DNA from: Bradyrhizobium nitroreducens
GTDB taxonomy: Bacteria; Pseudomonadota; Alphaproteobacteria; Rhizobiales; Xanthobacteraceae
Direction of reading: 5' to 3'
Length of the DNA: 64,000 nt
Assembly: GCF_002776695.1 (NCBI RefSeq)
Contig: NZ_LFJC01000003.1
Coordinates: 169,672-233,671, forward strand
The position numbers and the translations under genes are program-made. Within the stretch, counting starts at the first letter, position 1; each line of letters opens with the position of its first letter. Shown one piece after another: positions 18,345 to 27,381 of the stretch. The notes beneath the pieces were generated by a model, which was given only the letters and a program-made list of their open reading frames with translations, searched no databases and was not told the DNA's origin.

Positions 18345-18527
18345 ATGCCAAAGGCAGCTCGCATTTTTTCGTCGATTTCAGCACCGCGCATTTACAGCGA
18401 ACGTTCCGCCATTCCCGCCAAACGCTCCGACATGTCCGAGTTCATCGGGGTGGCGCTTTTCGCCGGCATCGGCCTGTTCATTTCGCTGGTCGCCGTCATC
18501 CTCGGCATTCAGGGCGCCTGGTTTTAG
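18345..18527 (+). CDS. Small single-span membrane protein (60 aa)
   Basis: This 60-residue protein ends in one strong hydrophobic helix (about residues 33-55, EFIGVALFAGIGLFISLVAV). An AGGGAG ribosome site lies about six bases upstream of the ATG at 18345, which supports this start over the internal Met at residue 30. The basic first half would stay in the cytosol. Function unknown. A strong hairpin follows the stop. Confidence 0.5.
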   Translation: MPKAARIFSSISAPRIYSERSAIPAKRSDMSEFIGVALFAGIGLFISLVAVILGIQGAWF

Positions 18528-18541
18528 CCTGATCGACCTGT

Positions 18542-18570
18542 CAGCCGCCGCCGGAATCCGGCTGCGGCTG
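18542..18570. terminator. GC-rich hairpin between convergent genes
   Basis: The arms CAGCCGCCGCCGG and CCGGCTGCGGCTG are nearly perfectly complementary around AAT. It lies between the 60-aa gene (ends 18527) and the convergent azoreductase gene (ends 18586), so it could end transcription from both sides. TTGT follows on the plus strand but no long T run. Confidence 0.55.
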
Positions 18571-18585
18571 TTGTCAGCGTGAGGC

Positions 18586-19194
18586 TCAGGCCGCGCGCAG
18601 GCTGGTGGCCGACTGAAGCGCGCCGGCGATCGCCTTTTCGCGGTGTTCGGGCCCGACCTGGATGCCGTCTGCGGAGATGAATTCGGGATTGGTAATGCCG
18701 ATGAACCCGAACACCCAGCGCAGATAGGTTTCGAGATGCTCGCCAGCGGCGTATGGCGTCTCCGCGCCGTAATAGCCGCCGCGCGAGATCGCCACGATCA
18801 CGCGCTTGCCGCCGGCGAGACCCTCGGGGCCGGCCGCGCCATACTTAAATGTCTTCCCAGCCACCAGGATGCGATCGATCCAGGCCTTGAGCTGGCTCGG
18901 GATGGTGAAATTGTACATGGGCGCGCCGATCACGACGGTGTCGGCATCGAGGAACTCGTTCAGCACGGCCGCGCTCGCGGCAAGGTCCGGGCCGAGCTCT
19001 GCGGGCGCGGGCGCGCCTTGCGCGGCGGCGAGGTGCGAGCCCGAGAGGTGCGCGAGCGGCGTCTGGGTCAGATCGCGGTAGACGATTTCGAGCGAGGGGC
19101 TCGCCTGGCGGAGCCGGTCGACGATGGCGGCGGAGACCTGCCGGGACACGGAGTGGGGGCCGAGCACGCTGGAGTCGATATGGAGGAGTTTCAT
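18586..19194 (-). CDS. azoR: FMN-dependent NADH-azoreductase
   Basis: This is a 202-residue flavodoxin-fold reductase of the AzoR group, which reduces azo compounds and quinones by two-electron transfer. The N-terminus [18 protein letters not shown] carries the FMN phosphate loop. [19 protein letters not shown] and SRGGYYG are the other FMN contacts. The length is normal. It is divergent from an HxlR regulator at 19278, an arrangement that usually means induction by electrophiles or quinones. Confidence 0.9.
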   Translation of the reverse strand: MKLLHIDSSVLGPHSVSRQVSAAIVDRLRQASPSLEIVYRDLTQTPLAHLSGSHLAAAQGAPAPAELGPDLAASAAVLNEFLDADTVVIGAPMYNFTIPSQLKAWIDRILVAGKTFKYGAAGPEGLAGGKRVIVAISRGGYYGAETPYAAGEHLETYLRWVFGFIGITNPEFISADGIQVGPEHREKAIAGALQSATSLRAA

Positions 19195-19206
19195 TCGGGG
19201 TCACCT

Positions 19207-19225
19207 TGGTATAAGTTTGTAACCA
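19207..19225. promoter_or_regulatory. Short inverted repeat between azoR and HxlR gene
   Basis: The sequence TTGGTATAAGTTTGTAACC reads with TGGT at one side and AACC(A) at the other, an imperfect palindrome in the 83-bp divergent gap. HxlR-family sites are typically of this size. It is weak evidence, based on position and partial symmetry only. Confidence 0.4.
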
Positions 19226-19277
19226 GCGCTACATGAGTGACTGTCGAAATCCCCGCAAGAACGCACTTTTTTGAGCC

Positions 19278-19700
19278 ATGGGCACATTATTGAAACCTGA
19301 GAACACCGGTTTGCCTGCTCCGCCGAGGCCAACCGAGAGGCCCGATCCCAACCACTCCGATTGCCGCGACGTCGCCTCCGTGCTGTCCCGCGTCGGCGAC
19401 AAATGGAGCGTGTTCGTGATCATGATGCTCAGCGACGGGCCGAAGCGCTTCAACGAGCTGAAGCGCATGATCAACGGCATCTCGCAGCGGATGCTGACCC
19501 TGACGCTGCGCGGACTCGAGCGTGACGGGCTGGTCACGCGCACGATCTTTCCGACCATCCCGCCGCGCGTGGACTACGAGCTGACCGATCTCGGCCGCGG
19601 GCTGCAACAACCGGTCAAAGCGCTCGGCGAGTGGGCGATCGCGCATCAGCAACAGATCGCTTCGGCGCGGGCGCGGTTTGACGAGCGCAACGATCGCTAG
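19278..19700 (+). CDS. HxlR-family transcriptional regulator
   Basis: This is a 140-residue HxlR regulator. It has the N-terminal cysteine ([19 protein letters not shown]), the winged helix ([20 protein letters not shown]) and the recognition helix ([20 protein letters not shown]). It is divergent from azoR and most likely controls it. The stop overlaps the stop of the convergent dprA gene by 4 bases. It is the second HxlR/oxidoreductase pair within 3 kb and differs clearly in sequence from the first. Confidence 0.9.
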   Translation: MGTLLKPENTGLPAPPRPTERPDPNHSDCRDVASVLSRVGDKWSVFVIMMLSDGPKRFNELKRMINGISQRMLTLTLRGLERDGLVTRTIFPTIPPRVDYELTDLGRGLQQPVKALGEWAIAHQQQIASARARFDERNDR

Positions 19701-20839
19701 ATCAGAGACACCAACCCGCCGCCGTGACGCTCCAGCTTGGCGGCGAGCTCGAGCTCGAGCAGCACGGTGCGCACGATCGCGGGCGAGGCGCCGGACATCC
19801 GCACGAGATCGTCGATCGAGATCGGCACGGGGCCGAGCAGGCCGATGATCTGGTCGCGGTCGTGACCTTGCGGATCGGTCTCGAACGGCTCGCTGTCGGG
19901 CTCGCTCGCTGGGATCATCAGCGGGCGCTCCATGATCGGTGCGACAGCATTGATGATGTCGGCAGCTTCGGTGACCAGCGTTGCGCCCTGCTTGATCAGA
20001 TCGTTGGCGCCCGCCGCGCGCGGATCGAGCGGCGAGCCGGGCACCGCGAACACCTCGCGGCCCTGTTCGGCCGCCATGCGCGCGGTGATCAGCGAGCCCG
20101 ATCGGTGCGCGGCTTCCACCACGACGACGCCGAGCGAGGCGCCCGAGATCAGGCGGTTGCGGCGGGGGAAGTCGCGGGCGCGCGGCTCGTGGCCGAGCGG
20201 CATCTCGGAGATCGCAGCGCCTGCGTGATCGAGGATCGATGCGAGCAGATCGCCATGCTCGGGCGGGTAGATGCAATCATGGCCGCCGGCGAGCACCGCG
20301 ATCGTGCCGGTCTCGACACTGGCGCGATGCGCGGCCTGATCGACGCCGCGCGCGAGCCCGGAGATGACGACGAAGCCGGCCTCGCCAAGCTCGCGCGCGA
20401 GCAGGCCCGCGAATTTCAGCCCGGCGCCGGAGGCGTTGCGCGAGCCGACGATCGCGATCATCGGCCGCATCAGGGTCTTGGCGTCGCCGCGCACGGCGAG
20501 CAGGGGCGGCGCATCGTCGATCATCGCCAGCCGCGGGGGATAGCCGTCCTCGCCGGGCGCGAGCCAGGCGATGCCAGCCTTGCGGCCAGCCGCCAGCTCG
20601 GCCTTCGCCTCGTCGGCGCTGCAGATGCGCCCCGATCGCTGCGCACCGCCGCGGCGCGCCAGATCCGGCAGCCGCTCCAGCGCCGCGCGCGCGGTGCCGA
20701 AATGATCGACCAGCGAACGAAAAGTGCGCGGGCCGACATTGTCGGAGCGGATCAGCCGCAGACGGTCGATCCGCTCGGCCTCGGTCAGCTCCACGGTGGG
20801 ATTGATGGCGTCCACGGCGTCTCCTTGCAAGCGCAGCAT
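19697..20839 (-). CDS. dprA: DNA-processing protein DprA/Smf
   Basis: DprA loads RecA on single-stranded DNA during natural transformation. From the ATG at 20839 it has 380 residues; the frame is open further upstream but the extension is not family-like. The extended Rossmann domain shows [38 protein letters not shown] and [10 protein letters not shown], all DprA signatures. A C-terminal winged helix of about 60 residues ([20 protein letters not shown]) is also present. The gene lies between plsY and topA as in many relatives, though a patatin gene and a plus-strand amidase gene have come between. Confidence 0.94.
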   Translation of the reverse strand: MLRLQGDAVDAINPTVELTEAERIDRLRLIRSDNVGPRTFRSLVDHFGTARAALERLPDLARRGGAQRSGRICSADEAKAELAAGRKAGIAWLAPGEDGYPPRLAMIDDAPPLLAVRGDAKTLMRPMIAIVGSRNASGAGLKFAGLLARELGEAGFVVISGLARGVDQAAHRASVETGTIAVLAGGHDCIYPPEHGDLLASILDHAGAAISEMPLGHEPRARDFPRRNRLISGASLGVVVVEAAHRSGSLITARMAAEQGREVFAVPGSPLDPRAAGANDLIKQGATLVTEAADIINAVAPIMERPLMIPASEPDSEPFETDPQGHDRDQIIGLLGPVPISIDDLVRMSGASPAIVRTVLLELELAAKLERHGGGLVSLI

Positions 20840-20930
20840 GGAACAACCTGAGGGCGTTGCGCAACAGCGACGTGCGCTTGCGTGGCCTCGCCCCGATGCT
20901 AAAAGCGATCCCAATAAGAAGGGTAGTGCC

Positions 20931-22175
20931 ATGATCTCACTCGCCGACCTCCAGCGCCGCATCGAAGCCGGCGAGCTTTCGCCTGAAGCCGCCATCGCCC
21001 AGTCGCACGCGGCAATCGAGGCCAGGGAAAAGGACGTCCACGCCTTCGTCCGTCACGACAAGGCTGCGAAGGCGCAAGCGTCCGGCCCGTTGCGCGGCAT
21101 CGCGGTCGGCATCAAGGACATCATCGACACCGCTGACATGCCGACCGAGATGGGCTCGGAGATCTATCGCGGCTGGCAGCCGCGCGCCGATGCGCCGGTC
21201 GTGATGATGCTGAAGCGGGCGGGCGCGACCATCATCGGCAAGACCACGACGACGGCGTTCGCCTCGCGCGATCCGACGCCCACGCTCAATCCGCACAATC
21301 TCGGCCATACGCCGGGCGGCTCGTCCTCGGGCTCGGCGGCGGCCGTCGGCGCCGGCATGATCCCGCTGGCGCTGGGCACCCAGACCGGCGGCTCCGTGAT
21401 CCGGCCCGCGGCCTATTGCGGGACCGCCGCGATCAAGCCGTCATTCCGGATGCTGCCGACGGTCGGTGTGAAGTGCTATTCGTGGGCGCTCGACACGGTC
21501 GGCCTGTTCGGCGCGCGCGCGGAAGATCTTGCGCGTGGCCTCCTGGCGATGACGGGCCGCACCGAATTTGCCGGCATCGTTCCGGCCAAGGCGCCGCGCA
21601 TCGGCGTGGTCAGGCAGGAGTTTGCAGGCGCCGTCGAGCCGGCGGCTGAAGAGGGCTTGCAGGCCGCGATCAAGGCCGCCGAACGCGCCGGTGCCAGCGT
21701 GCAGACGATCGACCTGCCCGAGGCTGTGCAGGAGGCCTGGCGCATCCATCCCATCGTCCAGGATTTCGAAGCGCATCGTGCGCTGGCCTGGGAGTTCTCG
21801 GAGCGTCACGACGAGATCGCGCCGATGCTGCGGGCAAGCCTCGATGCGACCGCCCATCTGACGCCGAAGGAATATGACGAGGCGCGCCGGATCAGCCGCC
21901 GCGGCCGCCGCGAGCTCGGCGAGGTGTTCGAGGGTGTCGATGTGCTCCTGAGTTATTCGGCGCCCGGCACGCCGCCGGCAAAGGCGCTCGCGACGACAGG
22001 CGATCCCCGCTACAACCGGCTGTGGACGCTGATGGGCAATCCTTGCGTCAACGTGCCGGTGCTGAAGGTGGGGGGCCTCCCGATCGGCGTGCAGGTGATC
22101 GCGCGCTTCGGCAACGATCCGGTCGCGCTTGCGGCGGCGTGGTTCCTGGAGAACGCGCTGGCGAATTCAGGCTAG
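20931..22175 (+). CDS. Amidase signature family hydrolase
   Basis: This is a 414-residue amidase from the ATG at 20931, preceded by GAAGGG. The Ser-cisSer-Lys triad is visible: K62 in VGIKDI, the cis-Ser in GGSSSGS (129-135) and nucleophile S155 in QTGGSVIRP. It is shorter than GatA (about 490) and lacks GatB/GatC partners here, so it is a stand-alone amide hydrolase, not the tRNA enzyme. It is divergent from dprA, and its last 9 bases overlap the convergent patatin gene. Substrate unknown. Confidence 0.9.
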   Translation: MISLADLQRRIEAGELSPEAAIAQSHAAIEAREKDVHAFVRHDKAAKAQASGPLRGIAVGIKDIIDTADMPTEMGSEIYRGWQPRADAPVVMMLKRAGATIIGKTTTTAFASRDPTPTLNPHNLGHTPGGSSSGSAAAVGAGMIPLALGTQTGGSVIRPAAYCGTAAIKPSFRMLPTVGVKCYSWALDTVGLFGARAEDLARGLLAMTGRTEFAGIVPAKAPRIGVVRQEFAGAVEPAAEEGLQAAIKAAERAGASVQTIDLPEAVQEAWRIHPIVQDFEAHRALAWEFSERHDEIAPMLRASLDATAHLTPKEYDEARRISRRGRRELGEVFEGVDVLLSYSAPGTPPAKALATTGDPRYNRLWTLMGNPCVNVPVLKVGGLPIGVQVIARFGNDPVALAAAWFLENALANSG

Positions 22176-23366
22176 CGCGGGTTCGAAGGGGACAGCGGCG
22201 GGCGTTGCGTCTGCCTTTGCATGTTGCCCGAGCCAGCGCTCGGCGGCTGCGCGACCGCTTCGGTGCAGCAGGCGAATGAAGCCGCGGCCGAGGTCGGTGG
22301 ATGAGCGCTGCGCCAGGCCGTCAACGCAATCTTCCGCCGCGATCCGGGTGAGGCGCAGCGACGGTGCGGCATGAGCCTGCGCCCATGCGATCGCCGCGAT
22401 CTCGGCATTGAGCGCGGCGTTGGCCGCGATCTGGTCGAGCCGGCGGTCGATCGCGGCGAGCGTGATCGGCACGTAGCTGTCGCGCGCCGGCGTGACCTGG
22501 ACGAGCAGGACGTCGGAGGTCGTCGTCTCCTGCGCCAGCCGCAGCAGCGGCGGGTTGCCGCCGAAGCCGCCGTCCCAATAGGCTTCGCCCTCGATCTCGA
22601 CGGCGCAATGAACCAGCGGCGGACAGGTCGAGGCCAGCGCGACGTCGGCGGTGATGGCGTCATTGCGGAAGATCTGCTGCTGCCCGTCGCGGATCCGCGT
22701 CGCCGCAATCAGCAGCTTTGGGCACGCCGCGCCGCGCAACGCGGAAAAGTCGATGTCGCGTGACAGCGCCTGCCGCAGCGGATCGAGATCGACCGGATCG
22801 AACTGGCCGGAGCGCAGCGTCGGCCCGAATGCGACCGAGCTTCCCGCCGGCGAGAAACCACCGACCAGCATCAGCGAACGGAACGAGGCCTCGTGCATCA
22901 GGCGGAGCCAGAACCGGCTCAGCCGGCTGCGCGCAGCTTCGCGGCCGCCCTCAGCGAGGCCGGAGGCGAGCAGCAGTGCATTGATAGCACCGGCGCTGGC
23001 GCCGCTCATGGTGTCGATCTCGATGGGTTCTTCCAGCAGCCGCTCCAGCACGCCCCAGGTAAAGGCGGCAAAGGTGCCGCCGCCCTGCAGTGCCAGCGAG
23101 AGTCTGCGCGGCGGCCATTGCTCGGCGCTTGCCGGCGCGGGTGCGGCCCGAGCAGCCCTGGTCACGACCTCGACCGTCGCAGGTGCTTGCACAACGGGCG
23201 GCGGTGCCGGCGGCAAAACCGGAATGGGATCTGGCGCGGGAGGCGGCGAGGGCGCATCGGACCAGATGTCCGTCGTCGAGAGCAGCCGGCTCGCCGCGGT
23301 GCGGGTAACACCCTGCGAACCACCCCCATCATGCGCGTCGACAATCTTCTCGCTCATTCCGAGCAA
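22167..23366 (-). CDS. Patatin-like phospholipase
   Basis: This is a 399-residue patatin-fold acyl hydrolase. The oxyanion loop LALQGGGTFA is at 92-101, the nucleophile S123 is in SGASAG, and the catalytic Asp is D265 in DGGFGG. The first 90 residues are Pro/Ala-rich and probably disordered, which is long for the family and may be a secretion or interaction segment. In-frame ATGs at 23366 and 23357 are possible starts. The gene sits between dprA and plsY on the same strand, so a role in lipid turnover is plausible but not shown. Confidence 0.87.
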   Translation of the reverse strand: MLGMSEKIVDAHDGGGSQGVTRTAASRLLSTTDIWSDAPSPPPAPDPIPVLPPAPPPVVQAPATVEVVTRAARAAPAPASAEQWPPRRLSLALQGGGTFAAFTWGVLERLLEEPIEIDTMSGASAGAINALLLASGLAEGGREAARSRLSRFWLRLMHEASFRSLMLVGGFSPAGSSVAFGPTLRSGQFDPVDLDPLRQALSRDIDFSALRGAACPKLLIAATRIRDGQQQIFRNDAITADVALASTCPPLVHCAVEIEGEAYWDGGFGGNPPLLRLAQETTTSDVLLVQVTPARDSYVPITLAAIDRRLDQIAANAALNAEIAAIAWAQAHAAPSLRLTRIAAEDCVDGLAQRSSTDLGRGFIRLLHRSGRAAAERWLGQHAKADATPAAVPFEPALA

Positions 23367-23541
23367 CCGCGTAACGCCATCTCGACTGTCAGGATGACAG
23401 GCATGGAACCCATTCGCTACTGCCGGCCGCGAACGCGCGGGCAGTTGCGAACAGGATTTGAGATATAATGCAGAGAGAGGGCTCCGGTATCCGTAGATGC
23501 CCCGGCTTTAGACGCTTGTCGCGACAAGGTTCGCGACGCGA

Positions 23542-24138
23542 TCAGGCCTTCTCGCCGATGCGGCTTTCCCTGCCGGCTTGCAGCCGCTTGATGTTCTCGC
23601 GATGCGCGTAGAACAAGAGCAGCGTCAGCACCGCGAACAATGCTGCGAGCGCGAGGTGGCCGAACCACCACAGGAACATCGGCGTGATGAAAGCGGCCAC
23701 CAGCGCCGACAGCGACGAGTAGCGGGTGGTGAAGGCGGTCGCCAGCCAGAGCAGGCAGAACACCACCATGCCGGGCCAGAACAGGCCGAGCAGGATGCCG
23801 ATATAGACGGCGACGCCCTTGCCGCCCTTGAACTTGAGCCAGACCGGGAAGAGATGGCCGAGGAAGGCGCCGAGCCCGGCCATCATGGCGGCGTTGGGAC
23901 CTGCGATGTAGCCGGCGATCACCACCGCCGCAGTGCCCTTGAGCGCGTCGAACAGCAAGGTGCCCGCGGCAAGGCTCTTGCGCCCCGTGCGCAGCACATT
24001 GGTGGCGCCGATGCTGCCGGAGCCGATCGAGCGGATATCCTGCGTGCCGGCGAGCCTGGTCAGGATCAGGCCGAACGGAATCGAGCCGAACAAATAGCCG
24101 ATGACGAAGGCCACCGGCAAAAATGCTTCAAGCCCCAT
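23542..24138 (-). CDS. plsY: Acyl-phosphate glycerol-3-phosphate acyltransferase
   Basis: PlsY moves an acyl group from acyl-phosphate to glycerol-3-phosphate, the first step of phospholipid synthesis. The 198-residue protein has the three cytosolic motifs: [12 protein letters not shown] (near 40-52), FKGGKGVA (near 103-110) and AHRENIKR (near 177-184). Five to six hydrophobic spans fit the known fold. The gene follows the pyrC-like gene with a 29-base gap on the same strand, so pyrB, pyrC and plsY probably share a transcript. Confidence 0.96.
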   Translation of the reverse strand: MGLEAFLPVAFVIGYLFGSIPFGLILTRLAGTQDIRSIGSGSIGATNVLRTGRKSLAAGTLLFDALKGTAAVVIAGYIAGPNAAMMAGLGAFLGHLFPVWLKFKGGKGVAVYIGILLGLFWPGMVVFCLLWLATAFTTRYSSLSALVAAFITPMFLWWFGHLALAALFAVLTLLLFYAHRENIKRLQAGRESRIGEKA

Positions 24139-24167
24139 GGCGGCAGCTCCAAAGGCTGGATTTCGCG

Positions 24168-25475
24168 TCAGACATGCTCGTACACCGTCCGGCCGCCGAC
24201 AATGGTGCGCACCACGCGGCCTGTAAAGCGGGCCTCGTCGAACGGAGTATTCTTGCAGGGCGATTTGAGGTCGGCGGGATCGACCACCCAGGGGACGTCG
24301 GGATCGATCACGATGACGTCGGCGGGGCTGCCTGCGCGCAGGGTTCCGCCAGGCAGTCCCAGAATCTCGGCCGGCCGGGTCGACATCGCCCGGATCAGCG
24401 TCTTCAGGTCCAGCTCGTCATTGTGCACGAGGCGAAGGCCCGCCGGCAGCATGGTCTCGAGCCCAATGGCGCCGGGTGCTGCCTCCGCGAACGGCAGGCG
24501 CTTGACCTCGACGTCCTGCGGATTGTGGTCCGACATGATCACGTCGATGAGGCCCGAAGCGACGGCTGCGACCAGCGCGCGGCGGTCGTCCTCGGTCCGC
24601 AGCGGTGGCGACAACTTCAGGAAGGAACGGTAGGGGCCGATGTCGTTCTCGTTCAGCGCCAGATGGTTGATCGAGACCGAGGCGCTGACGGTGAGCCCGG
24701 CGTCGCGGGCGCGCTGGAGGACCTCCAGCGAGTCGACGCAGGTCAGCGAGGCCGCGTGATAGCGGCCGCCGGTCAATGCCACGAGGCGCATGTCGCGTTC
24801 GAGGATCACGGCCTCTGCGGCATTCGGAATGCCCATCAGGCCGAGCCGCGAGGCGAACTCGCCCTCGTTCATGACGCCTTCGCCGACCAGATCGGGATCC
24901 TCGGTGAAGTGTACGATCAGCGCGTCGAAATCGCGGGCGTAGGTCAGCGCACGGCGCATCACCTGCGCATTGGTCACGCTTCGAACGCCGTCGCTGAAGG
25001 CGACGGCGCCCGCGGCCTTGAGCAGGCCGAACTCGGTCATCTCCTGGCCGTGCATGCCCTTGGTGAGGGCGGCCATCGGCTGGATGTTGACGATCGCGGT
25101 GTCGCGGGCGCGGCGCATCACGAAGTCGACGGTCGCCGAATTGTCGATCACGGGCTCCGTGTCGGGCTGGCAGATGATGGTGGTGATGCCCCCGGTCGCG
25201 GCCGCCTGGCTCGCGGTGGCGAAGGTCTCTCGATGGCTGAAGCCGGGCTCGCCGACGAAGGCGCGCATGTCGATCAGGCCGGGCGCGACGATCTTGCCGG
25301 AGCAGTTGACGATGTCGGTTCCCTCGGGGACGCCGGCTGCGCCAATGCCGCGGCGGGTCTCGCGGATGGTGCCGTCGGCGATCAGGACGTCGCCGACACC
25401 GTCGAAATCCCTGGAGGGATCCACGACGCGGGCATTGGCGAGCAGGATGGGGCGGCGATCGGTCAACATCGGCAT
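24168..25475 (-). CDS. pyrC: Dihydroorotase-like protein, probably catalytically inactive (PyrC'/PyrX)
   Basis: The 435-residue protein has the class I dihydroorotase fold, but the metal centre is degraded. The HxH pair that normally reads DxHVHxREPG is here [10 protein letters not shown], so R71 and F73 replace the two histidines. The second His of the usual HxxHVS motif is S243 (YHAASLT). H189 (HFTED) and D316 (MSDHNP) remain. Such PyrC' proteins act as structural partners of aspartate transcarbamoylase in Pseudomonas. The ATG at 25475 shares a base with the pyrB stop (TGATG), so the two are made together. A true dihydroorotase must then be encoded elsewhere. Confidence 0.88.
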   Translation of the reverse strand: MPMLTDRRPILLANARVVDPSRDFDGVGDVLIADGTIRETRRGIGAAGVPEGTDIVNCSGKIVAPGLIDMRAFVGEPGFSHRETFATASQAAATGGITTIICQPDTEPVIDNSATVDFVMRRARDTAIVNIQPMAALTKGMHGQEMTEFGLLKAAGAVAFSDGVRSVTNAQVMRRALTYARDFDALIVHFTEDPDLVGEGVMNEGEFASRLGLMGIPNAAEAVILERDMRLVALTGGRYHAASLTCVDSLEVLQRARDAGLTVSASVSINHLALNENDIGPYRSFLKLSPPLRTEDDRRALVAAVASGLIDVIMSDHNPQDVEVKRLPFAEAAPGAIGLETMLPAGLRLVHNDELDLKTLIRAMSTRPAEILGLPGGTLRAGSPADVIVIDPDVPWVVDPADLKSPCKNTPFDEARFTGRVVRTIVGGRTVYEHV

Positions 25476-26422
25476 CACGCGTTCGGCAGGTTACGGGCGA
25501 GCGCTTCCAGCACCGCCATGCGCACGGCCACCCCCATCTCCACCTGTTCGCGGATCAGGGATTGGGCGCCGTCGGCCACGATCGAGTCGATCTCGACGCC
25601 GCGGTTCATGGGGCCGGGATGCATCACGAGCGCGTCCGGCTTGGCATAGGCGAGCTTCTTCTGGTCGAGCCCGAAATAGTGGAAATATTCGCTCGACGAC
25701 GGCACGAAGGAGCCGTTCATGCGTTCGCGCTGCAGCCGCAGCATCATGACGATATCGGCGCCGTTGAGGCCCTCGCGCATGTCGCGCGCGACCTCGACGC
25801 CCATCCGCTCGATGCCCGGTGGCAGCAGCGTGGTCGGGCCGACGACGCGGACGCGGGCGCCCATCGTATTCAGCAGGATGATGTTGGAGCGGGCGACACG
25901 CGAATGCAGCACGTCACCGCAGATCGCGACCACGAGCCCCTCGATCCGGCCCTTGTTGCGGCGGATGGTGAGCGCGTCGAGCAGGGCTTGCGTCGGATGC
26001 TCATGCGCGCCGTCGCCGGCATTGATCACGGAGCCGTCAACCTTGCGCGCCAGCAGTTCCACCGCGCCCGAGGCGTGATGGCGCATCACCAGGATGTCCG
26101 GGTGCATCGCGTTCAGCGTCATCGCGGTGTCGATCAGCGTCTCGCCCTTCTTCATGGACGAGGAGGAGACCGACATGTTCATGACGTCCGCGCCGAGCCG
26201 CTTGCCGGCGAGCTCGAACGAGGATTGGGTCCGGGTGGAGGCCTCGAAGAAGAGGTTCACCTGCGTCCGTCCGCGCAGGACGGTGCGCTTCTTGTCAACC
26301 TGGCGGTTGAGCTCGACATATTCTTCGGACAGGTCGAGCAGGCCGGTGATGTCGGCCGCGGAAAGGCCCTCGATGCCCAGCAAATGCCGGTGGCCGAGGA
26401 CGAAGGTCGATTTCGATGTCAT
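25475..26422 (-). CDS. pyrB: Aspartate carbamoyltransferase catalytic subunit
   Basis: PyrB joins carbamoyl phosphate and aspartate, the committed step of pyrimidine synthesis. The 315-residue protein has the carbamoyl-phosphate loop STRTQSSFE, the [11 protein letters not shown] motif, and HPGPMNRG near the C-terminus. I start at the ATG at 26422; the frame continues upstream into a palindromic repeat and the extension looks non-coding. No regulatory pyrI gene is present. The overlapping pyrC-like gene suggests a PyrB/PyrC' complex. Confidence 0.95.
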   Translation of the reverse strand: MTSKSTFVLGHRHLLGIEGLSAADITGLLDLSEEYVELNRQVDKKRTVLRGRTQVNLFFEASTRTQSSFELAGKRLGADVMNMSVSSSSMKKGETLIDTAMTLNAMHPDILVMRHHASGAVELLARKVDGSVINAGDGAHEHPTQALLDALTIRRNKGRIEGLVVAICGDVLHSRVARSNIILLNTMGARVRVVGPTTLLPPGIERMGVEVARDMREGLNGADIVMMLRLQRERMNGSFVPSSSEYFHYFGLDQKKLAYAKPDALVMHPGPMNRGVEIDSIVADGAQSLIREQVEMGVAVRMAVLEALARNLPNA

Positions 26423-26509
26423 TAAAGCGAGAGCTATAGGCGCGGATGGCTGGGGGGGCAAGGGCCAAAGCCGGGGTGGTGAGTTATCCCCCGATCTGTC
26501 GCCCACTCG

Positions 26510-26590
26510 GTCATTCCGGGATGGCGCGCAAGCGCCAGACCCGGAATCTCGAGATTCCGGGTTCGATGCTGCGCATCGCCCCGGAATGAC
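26510..26590. repeat. Inverted-repeat element, ATTCCGGGG family, second copy
   Basis: The element starts GTCATTCCGGG and ends CCCCGGAATGAC, like the copy at 9401-9504 but shorter. Its centre (26540-26561) is a perfect 22-bp palindrome made of CCCGGAATCTC and its complement. It lies between the pyrB start and the divergent dipeptidase gene, so both promoters must fit around it. Confidence 0.85.
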
Positions 26591-26610
26591 GCCGGAGGAC
26601 GGGAGGCATC

Positions 26611-27360
26611 GTGAAAACAATTCTTGCAGCTTTTATATCAATCGTCGTCATCTCGCCCGCCCACGCCCAATCGCTTTTCGGCGGCTTCGTCTACCTGCGG
26701 GACGTCGATTCCAGCATCATCCAGGACATCCGCTACGCCACGTCGAACAATTTCGTCGGCCGTCCGCTCGCCGGCTACGACGCCGGCGAATGCGTGGTGA
26801 AGCGGGAGGTGGGGCTGCGGCTCAAGGCGGTGCAGCAGGAGCTGGCGGCGCAAAACCTCTCGCTGAAGATGTTCGACTGCTACCGGCCGGCGCGGGCCTC
26901 GCTCGATATGGTCAAGTGGTCGCAGAACGGTCATGAGACCGCGGCCGAGCGGCGCTACAATCCCAAAATCCCCAAGACCGAGCTGTTCCGCCTGGGCTAC
27001 ATCGCGAGCCGCTCGCAGCATTCGACGGGCGCGGCGCTGGACCTCACTCTGGTCGACCTCAAGGCCGACAATTCGGGCAAGTATGACCCATCAAGAAGCT
27101 ATGCCGATTGCACCGCGCCGGCCGAAGCGCGCGCCCCCGAAGGCAGCGTCGACATGGGCACCGGTTATGACTGCACCGATACGAAAGGCCATACCGCGGC
27201 ACCGTCGATCAATCCGGACCAGCGCGCCTGGCGCAAGCGGCTGGTGACTGCGATGGCCAGGCAAGGCTTTGTGAACTATTCGAAGGAGTGGTGGCATTTT
27301 TCCCTGCCAGGGGCAGGCGGGGCCGCCTATGATTTCCCGATCCAGCCGCGCCGGAACTAA
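26611..27360 (+). CDS. D-alanyl-D-alanine dipeptidase, VanX/DdpX type (M15D)
   Basis: This 249-residue zinc peptidase has a signal peptide (cut predicted after SPAHA, residue 19), so it is periplasmic. The zinc ligands are H137 and D144 ([10 protein letters not shown]) and H229, with catalytic E226 in EWWH. R92 in YRPARA matches the VanX transition-state arginine. The likely role is splitting D-Ala-D-Ala from cell-wall turnover, not vancomycin resistance; no vanH or vanA is near. The GTG start has GGGAGG about five bases upstream. AidB-like gene follows after 21 bases. Confidence 0.9.
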   Translation: MKTILAAFISIVVISPAHAQSLFGGFVYLRDVDSSIIQDIRYATSNNFVGRPLAGYDAGECVVKREVGLRLKAVQQELAAQNLSLKMFDCYRPARASLDMVKWSQNGHETAAERRYNPKIPKTELFRLGYIASRSQHSTGAALDLTLVDLKADNSGKYDPSRSYADCTAPAEARAPEGSVDMGTGYDCTDTKGHTAAPSINPDQRAWRKRLVTAMARQGFVNYSKEWWHFSLPGAGGAAYDFPIQPRRN

Positions 27361-27381
27361 AGTCCGCGCCGAGGAAACCTG

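Noticed and set aside
26611..27360. Vancomycin-resistance operon because of the VanX-like dipeptidase
   Set aside because: No vanH, vanA or sensor genes are nearby and the protein has an export signal, which fits cell-wall turnover instead.
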